From Streptomyces sclerotialus (lineage in GTDB: Bacteria > Actinomycetota > Actinomycetes > Streptomycetales > Streptomycetaceae): a stretch of DNA of 64,000 nucleotides. The translations under genes were made by a program, and so were the position numbers. The stretch covers positions 1,674,001 to 1,738,000 of the forward strand of contig NZ_JBFOHP010000002.1 of the NCBI RefSeq assembly GCF_040907265.1. Reading direction: 5' to 3'. Below are positions 50,484-62,149 of the stretch, piece by piece; position 1 is the stretch's first letter; each line of letters starts with the position of its first letter. The notes beneath the pieces were generated by a model. It saw only the letters and a program-made list of their open reading frames with translations. It did no database searches and had not been told where the DNA came from.

Positions 50484-51766
50484 GCCAGCTTCCCGTCCAC
50501 GACCGTTGCCCGGCCCCGCAGGAAGGTGTGCGTGACGCGGCCCGGCAGCTCGCGGCCCTCGTACGGGGTGTTCCGGCTGCGGGAGGCGAACCCTGCGGGG
50601 TCCACAGCTCCACGGTAAGCGGAATCGACCAGGGTGAGGTTGGCGGGCTCGCCTGCCGAGACGGGACGGCCGTGGCCCGCGAGGCGGCCGATGGCCGCGG
50701 GGCGGACCGACATCCGGTCGGCGACCTGCGCCCAGTCCAGCAGGCCGGTGTCGACCATCGTGTGCTGGATCACGGACAGGGCGGTCTCCAGGCCGACCAT
50801 GCCCATGGCCGCCGCGCCCCACTCGCAGTCCTTGTCCTCGTGCGGGTGCGGGGCGTGGTCGGTGGCGACGATGTCGATCGTGCCGTCCGCCAGCGCCTCG
50901 CGCAGCGCCATGACGTCGCGCTCGGTGCGCAGCGGCGGGTTGACCTTGTAGACCGGGTTGTACGTGCGCACCAGCTCGTCGGTGAGGAGGAGGTGGTGCG
51001 GGGTGACCTCGGCGGTCACGTCGATGCCGCGGGACTTGGCCCAGCGGACGATCTCGACGGAGCCGGCGGTGGAGAGGTGGCAGATGTGCACACGGGAGCC
51101 GACGTGCTCGGCGAGGAGGACGTCGCGGGCGATGATCGACTCCTCGGCGACGGCCGGCCAGCCGCCCAGCCCCAGCTCGGCGGAGACGACGCCCTCGTTC
51201 ATCTGGGCGCCCTCGGTGAGGCGCGGCTCCTGGGCGTGCTGGGCGACGACGCCGTCGAAGGCCTTCACGTACTCCAGGGCACGGCGCATGATCACCGCGT
51301 CGTCGACGCACTTGCCGTCGTCGGAGAAGACCCGGACGTTGGCGGCGGAGTCGTGCATGGCGCCCAGCTCGGCGAGCTTCTTGCCCTCCAGGCCGACCGT
51401 GACGGCGCCGATGGGCTGCACGTCGCAGTAGCCGGACTCCTTGCCGAGCCGCCATACCTGCTCGACGACGCCGGCGGTGTCGGCGACCGGGAAGGTGTTG
51501 GCCATGGCGTGCACGGCGGTGAAGCCGCCGACCGCCGCGGCCTTCGTACCGGTCAGGACCGTCTCGGAGTCCTCGCGGCCCGGCTCGCGCAGGTGGGTGT
51601 GGAGGTCGACCAGGCCCGGCAGCAGGATCTTGCCGTCGGCCTCGATGACCTCGGCGCCCTCGGCGCTGAGCCCGTTCCCCACCTCGGCGATGGTCTCGCC
51701 GTCGATCAGCACGTCCTGCGGCTCGCCGCCGAGGACCTTCGCGCCGCGGATAAGGATCTTGCCCAT
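50480..51766 (-). CDS. pyrC: Dihydroorotase
   Basis: A 428-aa amidohydrolase-fold enzyme, third step of pyrimidine synthesis. Metal ligands: GLVDLHTHLREPGREDSETV (HxH), then VHICHLSTAGSVEIVRWAK, and Asp in IDIVATDHAPHPHEDK. The N-terminal part is ILIRGAKVLGGEPQDVLIDG. The ATG at 51766 lies 2 bp after the pyrB stop. Confidence 0.97.
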   Translation of the reverse strand: MGKILIRGAKVLGGEPQDVLIDGETIAEVGNGLSAEGAEVIEADGKILLPGLVDLHTHLREPGREDSETVLTGTKAAAVGGFTAVHAMANTFPVADTAGVVEQVWRLGKESGYCDVQPIGAVTVGLEGKKLAELGAMHDSAANVRVFSDDGKCVDDAVIMRRALEYVKAFDGVVAQHAQEPRLTEGAQMNEGVVSAELGLGGWPAVAEESIIARDVLLAEHVGSRVHICHLSTAGSVEIVRWAKSRGIDVTAEVTPHHLLLTDELVRTYNPVYKVNPPLRTERDVMALREALADGTIDIVATDHAPHPHEDKDCEWGAAAMGMVGLETALSVIQHTMVDTGLLDWAQVADRMSVRPAAIGRLAGHGRPVSAGEPANLTLVDSAYRGAVDPAGFASRSRNTPYEGRELPGRVTHTFLRGRATVVDGKLA

Positions 51767-51768
51767 GG

Positions 51769-52761
51769 TTACTTGCTCTCCTCGGTGCGAGTGGTGCCGG
51801 TCGTGCTGGTGGTGGGGGTGGAGAGGGCGGGCTCGTTGCCGCCCAGCAGCAGGTACATGACCGCCATGCGGATGCTGACGCCGTTGGTGACCTGCTCCAC
51901 GGCGGTGCAGCGCGGCGAGTCGGCGACCTCGGCGGTGATCTCCATGCCGCGGTTCATCGGGCCGGGGTGCATCACGACGGCGTGCTCGGGCATCCGGGCC
52001 ATCCGGTCGCCGTCCAGGCCGTACCGGCGGGCGTACTCGCGCTCGGTCGGGAAGAACGCGGCGTTCATCCGCTCGCGCTGGACGCGCAGCATCATGACCG
52101 CGTCGGACTTGGCGACCACGGCGTCCAGGTCGTAGGAGACCTCGCACGGCCAGGTCTCGACGCCGACCGGGACGAGGGTGGGCGGCGCGACGAGCGTGAC
52201 CTCGGCGCCCAGCGTCGTCAGCAGGTGGACGTTGGAGCGGGCGACGCGGCTGTGCAGGATGTCGCCGACGATGGTGATGCGGCGGCCGTTCAGGTCGCCC
52301 TCGCCGCCCGCCAGCCGGCGGCGCATCGTGAAGGCGTCCAGCAGGGCCTGGGTGGGGTGCTCGTGGGTGCCGTCACCGGCGTTGATCACCGAGCCGCCGA
52401 TCCAGCCGGAGGTGGCCAGGCGGTGCGGCGCGCCGGAGTCGTGGTGCCGTATGACGACGGCGTCGGCGCCCATCGCCTCCAGGGTCAGCGCGGTGTCCTT
52501 CAGCGACTCGCCCTTGGAGACGGACGAGCCCTTGGCGGAGAAGTTGATGACGTCCGCGGAGAGGCGCTTGGCGGCCGCCTCGAAGGAGATGCGGGTGCGG
52601 GTGGAGTCCTCGAAGAAGAGGTTGACGACGGTGCGCCCGCGCAGGGTGGGCAGCTTCTTGATCGGCCGGTCGGCGACCCGGGCCATCTCCTCGGCGGTGT
52701 CGAGGATCAGGACGGCGTCGTCGCGTGAGAGATCGGCGGCCGAGATGAGGTGACGCTTCAT
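51769..52761 (-). CDS. pyrB: Aspartate carbamoyltransferase catalytic subunit
   Basis: A 330-aa enzyme combining carbamoyl phosphate and aspartate. The carbamoyl-phosphate motif is [22 protein letters not shown]. Others are [26 protein letters not shown] and [12 protein letters not shown] charged Ser/Thr-rich tail of about 20 residues follows the fold. No pyrI-like regulatory subunit is present, as is normal in actinobacteria. It lies 91 bp after pyrR. Confidence 0.97.
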   Translation of the reverse strand: MKRHLISAADLSRDDAVLILDTAEEMARVADRPIKKLPTLRGRTVVNLFFEDSTRTRISFEAAAKRLSADVINFSAKGSSVSKGESLKDTALTLEAMGADAVVIRHHDSGAPHRLATSGWIGGSVINAGDGTHEHPTQALLDAFTMRRRLAGGEGDLNGRRITIVGDILHSRVARSNVHLLTTLGAEVTLVAPPTLVPVGVETWPCEVSYDLDAVVAKSDAVMMLRVQRERMNAAFFPTEREYARRYGLDGDRMARMPEHAVVMHPGPMNRGMEITAEVADSPRCTAVEQVTNGVSIRMAVMYLLLGGNEPALSTPTTSTTGTTRTEESK

Positions 52762-52852
52762 CCGGTTTCTCCGTGAGTGAGGCAGGTATGCGGGAATGTC
52801 CGTCGAGCGGGCATGGGTACGCGCCCGGGCACACCGGGGCGTACGGGAGGGC

Positions 52853-53475
<623 letters not shown>

Positions 53476-53574
53476 CGGACCTTAAAGGACGTCGGATTTA
53501 CCGCATTCACGGTACCAGGGGCCCGGACATCGGCCGTAAGCACCCCTGCCGGTACACGGTATGCCTCATTCGGC

Positions 53575-53616
53575 TTGACGAAGCCAAATTACGCTGCGTA
53601 ACTCACAGTGAGTTAC
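53575..53616 (+). promoter_or_regulatory. bldD promoter region with two overlapping BldD-box-like palindromes
   Basis: TTGACG at 53575-53580 is a candidate -35. ATTACGCTGCGTAAC (53588-53602) fits the BldD consensus nTnACnC(A/T)GnGTnAn at every fixed position. It overlaps a 19-bp perfect palindrome, GTAACTCAC-A-GTGAGTTAC (53598-53616), 48 bp before the bldD start. BldD is known to repress its own gene in Streptomyces; the second palindrome is a weaker consensus match. Confidence 0.72.
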
Positions 53617-53664
53617 CAGCCGCGCGGCCGAGCCGCATATCGAGACAGCTGTCTGGGGAGCTTT

Positions 53665-54165
53665 ATGTCCAGCGAATACGCTAAACAGCTCGGGGCCAAG
53701 CTCCGCGCCATCCGCACCCAGCAGGGCCTCTCCCTCCACGGTGTCGAGGAGAAGTCCCAGGGCCGCTGGAAGGCCGTGGTAGTGGGCTCGTACGAGCGCG
53801 GCGACCGTGCCGTGACCGTGCAGCGCCTGGCCGAGCTCGCCGACTTCTACGGCGTGCCGGTCCAGGAGCTCCTTCCGGGCACGACCCCGGGCGGCGCCGC
53901 CGAGCCGCCGCCGAAGCTGGTGCTGGACCTGGAGCGGCTCGCCCACGTCCCGCAGGAGAAGGCCGGCCCGCTGCAGCGCTACGCCGCGACGATCCAGAGC
54001 CAGCGCGGTGACTACAACGGCAAGGTGCTCTCCATCCGCCAGGACGACCTGCGCACGCTCGCGGTCATCTACGACCAGTCCCCCTCGGTCCTCACCGAGC
54101 AGCTGATCAGCTGGGGCGTCCTGGACGCCGACGCGCGCCGCGCGGTCCAGCACGAGGACATCTGA
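53665..54165 (+). CDS. bldD: BldD, c-di-GMP-responsive master regulator of development
   Basis: 166 aa. The N-terminal XRE-type DNA-binding domain (about 5-75: LGAKLRAIRTQQGLSLHGVEEKSQG, then VVVGSYERGDRAVTVQRLAELADFYG) and the C-terminal domain that binds tetrameric c-di-GMP are both complete. The ligand motif RGD-x8-RQDD is present (Arg114-Gly-Asp116 and Arg125-Gln-Asp-Asp128). In Streptomyces, BldD with c-di-GMP represses sporulation genes during vegetative growth. The start has GGGGAG upstream; a longer reading adds 19 residues across the operator. Confidence 0.98.
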   Translation: MSSEYAKQLGAKLRAIRTQQGLSLHGVEEKSQGRWKAVVVGSYERGDRAVTVQRLAELADFYGVPVQELLPGTTPGGAAEPPPKLVLDLERLAHVPQEKAGPLQRYAATIQSQRGDYNGKVLSIRQDDLRTLAVIYDQSPSVLTEQLISWGVLDADARRAVQHEDI

Positions 54166-54190
54166 GTCCTCCGCCCGTAAGCAGAAACGA

Positions 54191-54232
54191 AACGCCTCGG
54201 TACGGGAGCGACAGCTCCCGCGCCGGGGCGTT
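54191..54232 (+). terminator. bldD terminator
   Basis: A long hairpin: AACGCC, CGG and CGGGAGC pair in order with GCTCCCG, CCG and GGCGTT around a GACA loop, with small bulges. It lies 25 bp after the bldD stop and is followed by TTGT. Confidence 0.85.
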
Positions 54233-54255
54233 GTCGCGTCCGGGCGGGCTCCCAC

Positions 54256-54724
54256 TCCGCCGCTGGCCGGGGCGGCCGCCACGGCCAGCGGCTCCGGGCT
54301 CACCACCGCGGGACCGTCCTCGCGAGCCCGCCGTACCGCCGCCACCGCGACGAGCAGGTCGTCCGGCGGGCCCGAGGACACGCGCAGGCCGTCGAGGGCC
54401 CCCGACGCCGCGTACCAGGGCCGCCCGTCGCCCCGTACACCCGTCGCGCCGGCTCCGTGCAGCCCTCGGGACCGATGTGCCGCAGGACCGGCGCAGCCCC
54501 ACGACCAGCGCCGTGCGGCCGGTGAGCGCCGCGGCGACGTCCGCAGGGCGCAGCCGGTAGCCGACGGGGTCGACGGGGACGGTTACTGCGCGCAGTCCGA
54601 AGAGCGTCGCGGCCTCGTGGAAGGCGGCGTGCGCCGTCTCGGGGAGGAGCACTTCGGGCGCGCTGACCCCGCGCGTACGACGGGCGCGCTCACGCGCCGT
54701 GAACACGGCCAGGAGGCAGCTCCC
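54256..54724 (-). pseudogene. Relic of a PLP-dependent (fold type I) decarboxylase or lyase gene
   Basis: On the minus strand, 54724-54497 still reads a recognisable stretch: SCLLAVFTARERARRTRG, PEVLLPETAHAAFHEAATLF, GLRAVTVPVDPVGYRLRP and AAALTGRTALVVG. This is the large-domain region of sphingosine-phosphate-lyase-like PLP decarboxylases. After it the frame is lost. A second coding-like piece (LRVSSGPPDDLLVAVAAVRRA, about 54256-54390) lies in another frame. The lysine-bearing core is missing and no start with a ribosome-binding site remains. It fills most of the ~740 bp between the bldD terminator and nusB. Confidence 0.6.
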
Positions 54725-54834
54725 CGGGCCGCCTCTGATCGCGCCACGACGCCCGGTAAGGCCGTCATGTCCAGGCCGGGGTCCGGACGGGCGAGGAGGG
54801 GGCCGGCGGCTCGGCGTGCGACAGATTCGGACAT

Positions 54835-54905
54835 CCGGCCGAACGTAGGGCGGGCCCCGCAACGGCACCGCCGGCCGAACGTAGCGCGGCCCCGCAACGG
54901 CACCG
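54835..54905. repeat. Imperfect tandem repeat, 36 and 35 bp
   Basis: Two adjoining units (54835-54870 and 54871-54905) share CCGGCCGAACGTAG and CCCCGCAACGGCACCG and differ by one substitution and one base of length. They lie at the upstream end of the PLP-enzyme relic. Confidence 0.85.
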
Positions 54906-54948
54906 GGCCCGGAGACGGAAGGAATTCCTTCCGTCTCCGGGCCCGGTG
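54901..54948. terminator. 48-bp perfect palindrome, terminator of the nusB operon
   Basis: From CACCGGGCCCGGAGACGG to its mirror image, all 24 bp of each arm pair, with GAATTC at the centre and no free loop in DNA. It starts 28 bp after the nusB stop. In RNA it gives a very stable hairpin and could stop transcription in either direction. Confidence 0.8.
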
Positions 54949-54975
54949 GATGCGTGCGGAGCCTCGGCGCGGGCG

Positions 54976-55404
54976 TCAGGCCCGGCGCAGGCTCGGCTTG
55001 AGGTCCTTCAGACGGCCGAGCATGCCGTTCACGAAGGACGGCGAGTCGTCGGTGGAGAACTCCTTGGCCAGCTGCACGGCCTCGTCGATCACGACCGCGT
55101 CCGGAGTCTCGTCCACCCAGATCAGCTCGTAGGCGCCGAGCCGCAGGATGTTGCGGTCGACGACCGGCATCCGGTCGAGCGTCCAGCCGACCGCGTACTG
55201 CGCGATCAGCTCGTCGATGCGCCCGACGTGGTCCGCGTACCCCTCGACAAGCTCAAGGGTGTACTCGTTGACCGGGGGCTGCCGGGGATCGGTCCGGGCG
55301 TGCCGCATCCAGTCCGCGAGCACGGTCTGCACGTCGGCGCCGCGCTGGTCGGCCTCGAAGAGGATCTGGAAGGCGCGCTTGCGGGCCTTGTTACGGGCGG
55401 CCAC
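54976..55404 (-). CDS. nusB: Transcription antitermination factor NusB
   Basis: A 142-aa all-helical RNA-binding protein that works with NusE on rRNA antitermination. Conserved segments: NKARKRAFQILFEADQRG, YTLELVEGYADHVGRIDELI, WTLDRMPVVDRNILRLGAYEL and VVIDEAVQLAKEFSTDDSPSFVNGML. The start is GTG, 2 bp after the efp stop. Confidence 0.96.
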   Translation of the reverse strand: MAARNKARKRAFQILFEADQRGADVQTVLADWMRHARTDPRQPPVNEYTLELVEGYADHVGRIDELIAQYAVGWTLDRMPVVDRNILRLGAYELIWVDETPDAVVIDEAVQLAKEFSTDDSPSFVNGMLGRLKDLKPSLRRA

Positions 55405-55406
55405 GG

Positions 55407-55973
55407 TTAGCTGTTCACCCGACCGAGGTACTCACCGGAGCGGGTGTCGACCTTGATCTTCTCACCCGTGGTGATGAAGAGCGGGACCTGGATCTCGTAG
55501 TCGGTCTCCAGCGTGGCGGGCTTGGTGCCGCCGGTGGAGCGGTCGCCCTGGACGCCGGGGTCGGTGTGCTTGATCGTCAGCTCGACCGCGGCCGGCAGCT
55601 CGACGTACAGGACCTCGCCGTCGTGCTGCGCCACGACGGCCTCGAAGCCCTCGAGCAGGTAGTTGGCGGCATCGCCGACGACCTTACGGTCGATGTGCAG
55701 CTGGTCGTAGGTGTCCATGTCCATGAAGACGAAGTAGTCGCCGTCCATGTACGAGAACTGCATCCCGCGCTTGTCGACGTTGGCCGTCTCGACCTTCACG
55801 CCGGCGTTGAAGGTCTTGTCCACCACCTTGCCGGAGAGCACGTTCTTCAGCTTGGTACGGACGAAGGCCGGGCCCTTGCCGGGCTTGACGTGCTGGAACT
55901 CGACAACGGACCACAGCTGGCCCCCTTCGAGCTTGAGCACCATGCCGTTCTTGAGGTCGTTCGTGGATGCCAC
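55407..55973 (-). CDS. efp: Elongation factor P
   Basis: A 188-aa factor that relieves ribosome stalling at polyproline. Three domains: the N-terminal KOW-like domain starting [16 protein letters not shown] with the conserved loop [18 protein letters not shown] (Lys at the tip), a middle OB domain ([15 protein letters not shown]) and a C-terminal OB domain ([25 protein letters not shown]). The start is GTG with AGGAGA 9 nt upstream. Relevant targets exist nearby: MltG and the P-loop NTPase both carry proline runs. Confidence 0.97.
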   Translation of the reverse strand: MASTNDLKNGMVLKLEGGQLWSVVEFQHVKPGKGPAFVRTKLKNVLSGKVVDKTFNAGVKVETANVDKRGMQFSYMDGDYFVFMDMDTYDQLHIDRKVVGDAANYLLEGFEAVVAQHDGEVLYVELPAAVELTIKHTDPGVQGDRSTGGTKPATLETDYEIQVPLFITTGEKIKVDTRSGEYLGRVNS

Positions 55974-56041
55974 GGTTGCGGTATCTCCTGGACTGCAGGT
56001 GGTGGGGACCCGGAGTCCGCACGCTCCGGGCCCGTCAAGGC

Positions 56042-57169
56042 TCAGAGGGCGAGCAGCTCCTTGGTCGTGATCGTGAGTAGCTCTGGCCCGCCGTCCGCCT
56101 CGGGGCGGACGACGAGTGTGTCGTCGATCCGGACACCGCCACGGCCCGGAAGATGAACCCCAGGATCGACGGTGACCGGCACGCAAGCGTCCAGTTTACC
56201 CATGGCCGCAGGTGACAGCTGAGGGTCCTCGGCGATTTCGAGCCCTACGCCGTGCCCGGTCCACGGTCCGAGCCCCTCTTCGTGCCCCCCGGAAGCCAGC
56301 ACCTGACGCGCCGCGCGGTCCACTTCACGGCACTCGACGCCGGGTGCCAGCGCCTCCCTCCCGGCCCTCTGGGCTGCGAAGACGAGCTCGTACAGGTCGA
56401 TCTGCCAGTCCGCGGGGGTGGTGCCGATGACGAACGTACGGCCGATCTCGCAGCGGTAGCCGCGGTAGTCGGCGCCCAGGCTGACGGTGAGGAAGTCGCC
56501 TTCCTCGACCCGCCGGTCGGTGGGCGGATGACCGGGGCGGCCGGAGTGCGGGCCGGTGGCGACGGAGGTGGGGAAGGCGGGCCCGTCCGCGCCGTGGTCG
56601 ACGAGCCGCCGCTCCAGCTCCAGGGCGAGGTGGCGTTCGGTGCGGCCCACGAGGATCGACTCCAGCAGCTCGCCGAGGGCCTGGTCGGTGATCTCGGCCG
56701 CGATCCGCAGGCACGCGATCTCGTCCTGGTCCTTCACCAGCCGCTGCGCCTCCACGGCACAGCCGAGATCCTCCAGACGCAGCTCGGGCGCCACCGAGCG
56801 CAGGGCGCGGTGGCGGGCGACGGTGAGGTGGTGCTCCTCCACCGCCAAGGCCTCGGCGCCGGACTTCGCGGCGAGGTCGGCACCGGCCACGGCCGGGTCG
56901 CCGGCGTGCGGCGGCAGCAGGCTGACCCGCAGGTCCTCCGCCGGCCGCCCTTCCGACGGATCGCCGGTGGGTGCGCTGGGGCAGAGCAGGGTGTCGCCGC
57001 CCTCGTGCAGCAGCAGGGCGGCGCCGCGCGGCGCGCACCCGGTGAGATAGCGGATGTTGGCGGGGCTCGAAACGAGTGCCGCGGCGGTGTCGGTCGCGCC
57101 CGCGCCGGTGCCGACCGCGGCATAGCGGTCACGCAACCGGGCGCGTCGGGTTGCGTACATGTCTGGCAT
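56042..57169 (-). CDS. M24-family Xaa-Pro peptidase homologue with altered metal ligands
   Basis: About 375 aa with a creatinase-like N-terminal domain and an M24 pita-bread domain (about 140-360). Four of the five usual metal ligands differ from the D-D-H-E-E pattern: [17 protein letters not shown] has Ser and Glu where the two Asp are expected, [14 protein letters not shown] keeps the His, and [20 protein letters not shown] has Asp in place of both Glu. It may be an inactive or re-tuned relative. The start is ATG at 57169 or 57160. It lies upstream of efp in transcription order. Confidence 0.82.
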   Translation of the reverse strand: MPDMYATRRARLRDRYAAVGTGAGATDTAAALVSSPANIRYLTGCAPRGAALLLHEGGDTLLCPSAPTGDPSEGRPAEDLRVSLLPPHAGDPAVAGADLAAKSGAEALAVEEHHLTVARHRALRSVAPELRLEDLGCAVEAQRLVKDQDEIACLRIAAEITDQALGELLESILVGRTERHLALELERRLVDHGADGPAFPTSVATGPHSGRPGHPPTDRRVEEGDFLTVSLGADYRGYRCEIGRTFVIGTTPADWQIDLYELVFAAQRAGREALAPGVECREVDRAARQVLASGGHEEGLGPWTGHGVGLEIAEDPQLSPAAMGKLDACVPVTVDPGVHLPGRGGVRIDDTLVVRPEADGGPELLTITTKELLAL

Positions 57170-57243
57170 GTACCGAGCGTACGGGTGCGCCGGGACTCGC
57201 GCGCTTTGAACGCGTCTGTGGGGGTTTCCGGCCCGTCGGCGAG

Positions 57244-57275
57244 CGGGCGGCCGCGCCACACGGGGCGGCCGCCCG
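57244..57275 (-). terminator. Hairpin between the P-loop NTPase and M24 genes
   Basis: An 11-bp perfect stem (CGGGCGGCCGC with GCGGCCGCCCG) and 10-nt loop, 20 bp after the NTPase stop. Probable terminator separating it from the M24/efp/nusB unit. Confidence 0.6.
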
Positions 57276-57295
57276 GCACCGGGCCGGTCAGCCCG

Positions 57296-58195
57296 TCACC
57301 AGGCGGGCGGGCTGGCGATGCTGCGGGCCACGACGTCGTCGAGCATCCGGGCCGTGGTGGCGACGTCGTGGCTGGAGTTGTCGATGATCGGCAGGCCCGA
57401 GCTGTACCAGCCGGCCATCCGGCCGTGGATACGCGCGACCTCTTCGTCCGTGAGGCGGCGGTTGCCGCTGCGCTGGGCGTTGCGTTCGAGGACGATCTCC
57501 AGGCCGGGGAGCAGCACGACGGGCAGCAGCCCCGGGCCCACGTGGCGCTTCCAGCCACCCAGCCCGACGACCGGCCGGTCGGGGAAGACGGCGTCGTCGA
57601 GGATGCAGGAGATTCCGTTGGCGAGGAAGTTGCGCGCGGCGAAGCCGCAGGTCCGGCGGGCGAGACGGTACTGCGCCTCGGAGTGGTCGTTCCAGCCCTG
57701 CTGGGGGTCGGCGAAACCGGAGCGGACCCATTCGCGTACGTCGTCCAGGCTGATGTGGGCCGTGGGGACGCGGCGGATGTCGGCCCAGTGCCGGGCGACG
57801 CTGGTCTTGCCGGCCCCCGCCGGGCCGATGAGCAGCACCGCGACGGCGGTGTGCGCGGCGTCGGGCGCGGCCGTGCCGGGCGGCGGCGTGGGCAGCGCGA
57901 CGGGGTTGCCCGTGGGCAGCTGGATGTGGCCCGTGGCCTCCGGCCGCGGTGCCTGCGCCTGCTGGTTACCGGCCCAGCCCGCGGGCGCGCCCTGCGGCGG
58001 GGGCGGCGGACCGGTCGGCGCGCCCTGCGGCGGAGGGGGCGGACCCGTGGGGGCGCCCTGCGGCCGGGGCGGTGCGGCCGGTGCCGGGGGCCGTTGCGGC
58101 CCGGAGGGTATGGAGCGGGCCTGGGGGTCGGCCCAGGCGCCGGCGCTGCCCGGCGAATGAGGCGGTGGCAGCGGAGCCCCCCCTGGGTGCTGCAT
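57296..58195 (-). CDS. P-loop NTPase (kinase-like) with proline-rich N-terminal repeats
   Basis: A 299-aa protein. Residues 1-100 are Pro/Gln/Gly-rich and include near-perfect 11-residue repeats (QGAPTGPPPPP). Residues ~115-290 form a small kinase-like P-loop domain: VLLIGPAGAGKTSVARHWAD (Walker A), HISLDDVREWVRSGFAD, ISCILDDAVFPDRP and PGLEIVLERNAQR, resembling gluconate/shikimate-type kinases or predicted AAA kinases. It lies beside the aro genes on the same strand but after a hairpin. The substrate is unknown. Translation of the repeats would need EF-P, encoded 1.3 kb away. Confidence 0.78.
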   Translation of the reverse strand: MQHPGGAPLPPPHSPGSAGAWADPQARSIPSGPQRPPAPAAPPRPQGAPTGPPPPPQGAPTGPPPPPQGAPAGWAGNQQAQAPRPEATGHIQLPTGNPVALPTPPPGTAAPDAAHTAVAVLLIGPAGAGKTSVARHWADIRRVPTAHISLDDVREWVRSGFADPQQGWNDHSEAQYRLARRTCGFAARNFLANGISCILDDAVFPDRPVVGLGGWKRHVGPGLLPVVLLPGLEIVLERNAQRSGNRRLTDEEVARIHGRMAGWYSSGLPIIDNSSHDVATTARMLDDVVARSIASPPAW

Positions 58196-58253
58196 CCGGT
58201 GGCTCTCCGTCTCGTGGGTGAAGTGCGGACGATGGGTCGTACCGAAAGGTACT

Positions 58254-58287
58254 GCCCCCGGCCGTAGTTGTGGGAACGGCCGGGGGC
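58254..58287 (-). terminator. aro operon terminator
   Basis: A 12-bp perfect stem (GCCCCCGGCCGT with ACGGCCGGGGGC) and 10-nt loop, 23 bp after the aroB stop. Confidence 0.75.
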
Positions 58288-58309
58288 GGCGGGAAGTGCC
58301 CGGCGGGCG

Positions 58310-61148
<2,839 letters not shown>

Positions 61149-61258
61149 CGGTGCTCCTCATGTACTGCGCGTACGGTCTTCCCCTGATCCTCCCACGTCC
61201 GGCGCCACGGCCGGCGGCCAGTCCAGCAGACGGAACGGCAGGTGGACGCCGGGGAGGG

Positions 61259-62092
61259 TCAGCGGGCCGCCAGCGCCGCCTCGCCGGCCTTGCGCATCGC
61301 GGCCAGCGGGGCCCGCTCGCAGCCGGTCATCTGCTCGACCTGGAGGACGGCCTGGTGCACCAGGAGGTCCAGGCCGCCGACGACCGCGCCGCCGCGCTCG
61401 GACCAGGCGGCGGCCAGGGCGGTGGGCCACGGCTCGTACAGCACGTCGAAGAGGGTGCCGGGCCGGGCCGGTACCGCGGCGGCCAGCGCATCCGTGGCCC
61501 CGGCCGGAGTGGTGGCGATGACCAGCGGCGCGTCGAAGGCGGCGGCCGCCTCGTCCCAGGGGGCGGTGCGAACGGCGACGCCCAGCCGCTCGCCCCAGCC
61601 GCGCATCTCGTCGGCGCGCGCCTGGCTGCGGACGTACACGGTCACCTCGCCGGTGCAGATCCGGGAGAGCGCGGCGAGCGCCGAGGAGGCGGTGGCGCCC
61701 GCGCCGAGGATGGCCGCGTGGCCGACGCTCGTCACGCCGCGCTCGCGCAGCGCCTCCTGGATGCCGGGGATGTCGGTGTTGTCGCCGGTGCGGCGGCCGT
61801 CCTCGGTGAAGACCACGGTGTTGACCGCCTCGACGGAGGCCGCGGTCTCGCTGATCCCGTCCAGCAGCGGGATGACCGCACGCTTGAGCGGCATGGTCAG
61901 CGACAGGCCCGCCCACTCGGCGTCGTCCAGCTCCGCCAGGAAGCCGGGCAGGGCCGCCTCGTCGACCTCGAAGCGGCCGTACTCCCGGCCGGCCAGGCCC
62001 AGTTCCTCGTACGCGGCACGGTGCAGCACCGGCGACAGCGAATGGGCGATGGGCGATCCGAGGACCGCCGCCTTGTGGTGGGTTCCTGACAC
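61259..62092 (-). CDS. aroE: Shikimate dehydrogenase
   Basis: A 277-aa NADP-dependent enzyme reducing 3-dehydroshikimate. The substrate site is AAVLGSPIAHSLSPVLHRAAY and GLSLTMPLKRAVIPLLDG (with the catalytic Lys). TVVFTEDGRRTGDNTDIPG contains the second catalytic Asp, and the nucleotide motif is AAILGAGATASSALAAL. I prefer the GTG at 62092, with GAGGG upstream and a normal family start; the GTG at 62119 is an alternative. It precedes aroC by 110 bp. Confidence 0.94.
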   Translation of the reverse strand: MSGTHHKAAVLGSPIAHSLSPVLHRAAYEELGLAGREYGRFEVDEAALPGFLAELDDAEWAGLSLTMPLKRAVIPLLDGISETAASVEAVNTVVFTEDGRRTGDNTDIPGIQEALRERGVTSVGHAAILGAGATASSALAALSRICTGEVTVYVRSQARADEMRGWGERLGVAVRTAPWDEAAAAFDAPLVIATTPAGATDALAAAVPARPGTLFDVLYEPWPTALAAAWSERGGAVVGGLDLLVHQAVLQVEQMTGCERAPLAAMRKAGEAALAAR

Positions 62093-62149
62093 GGGTACTG
62101 CCCTCAGCCGTTCTCTCACGCGTCCTGCCCTGGCGGGTCGCCAGGGGTG

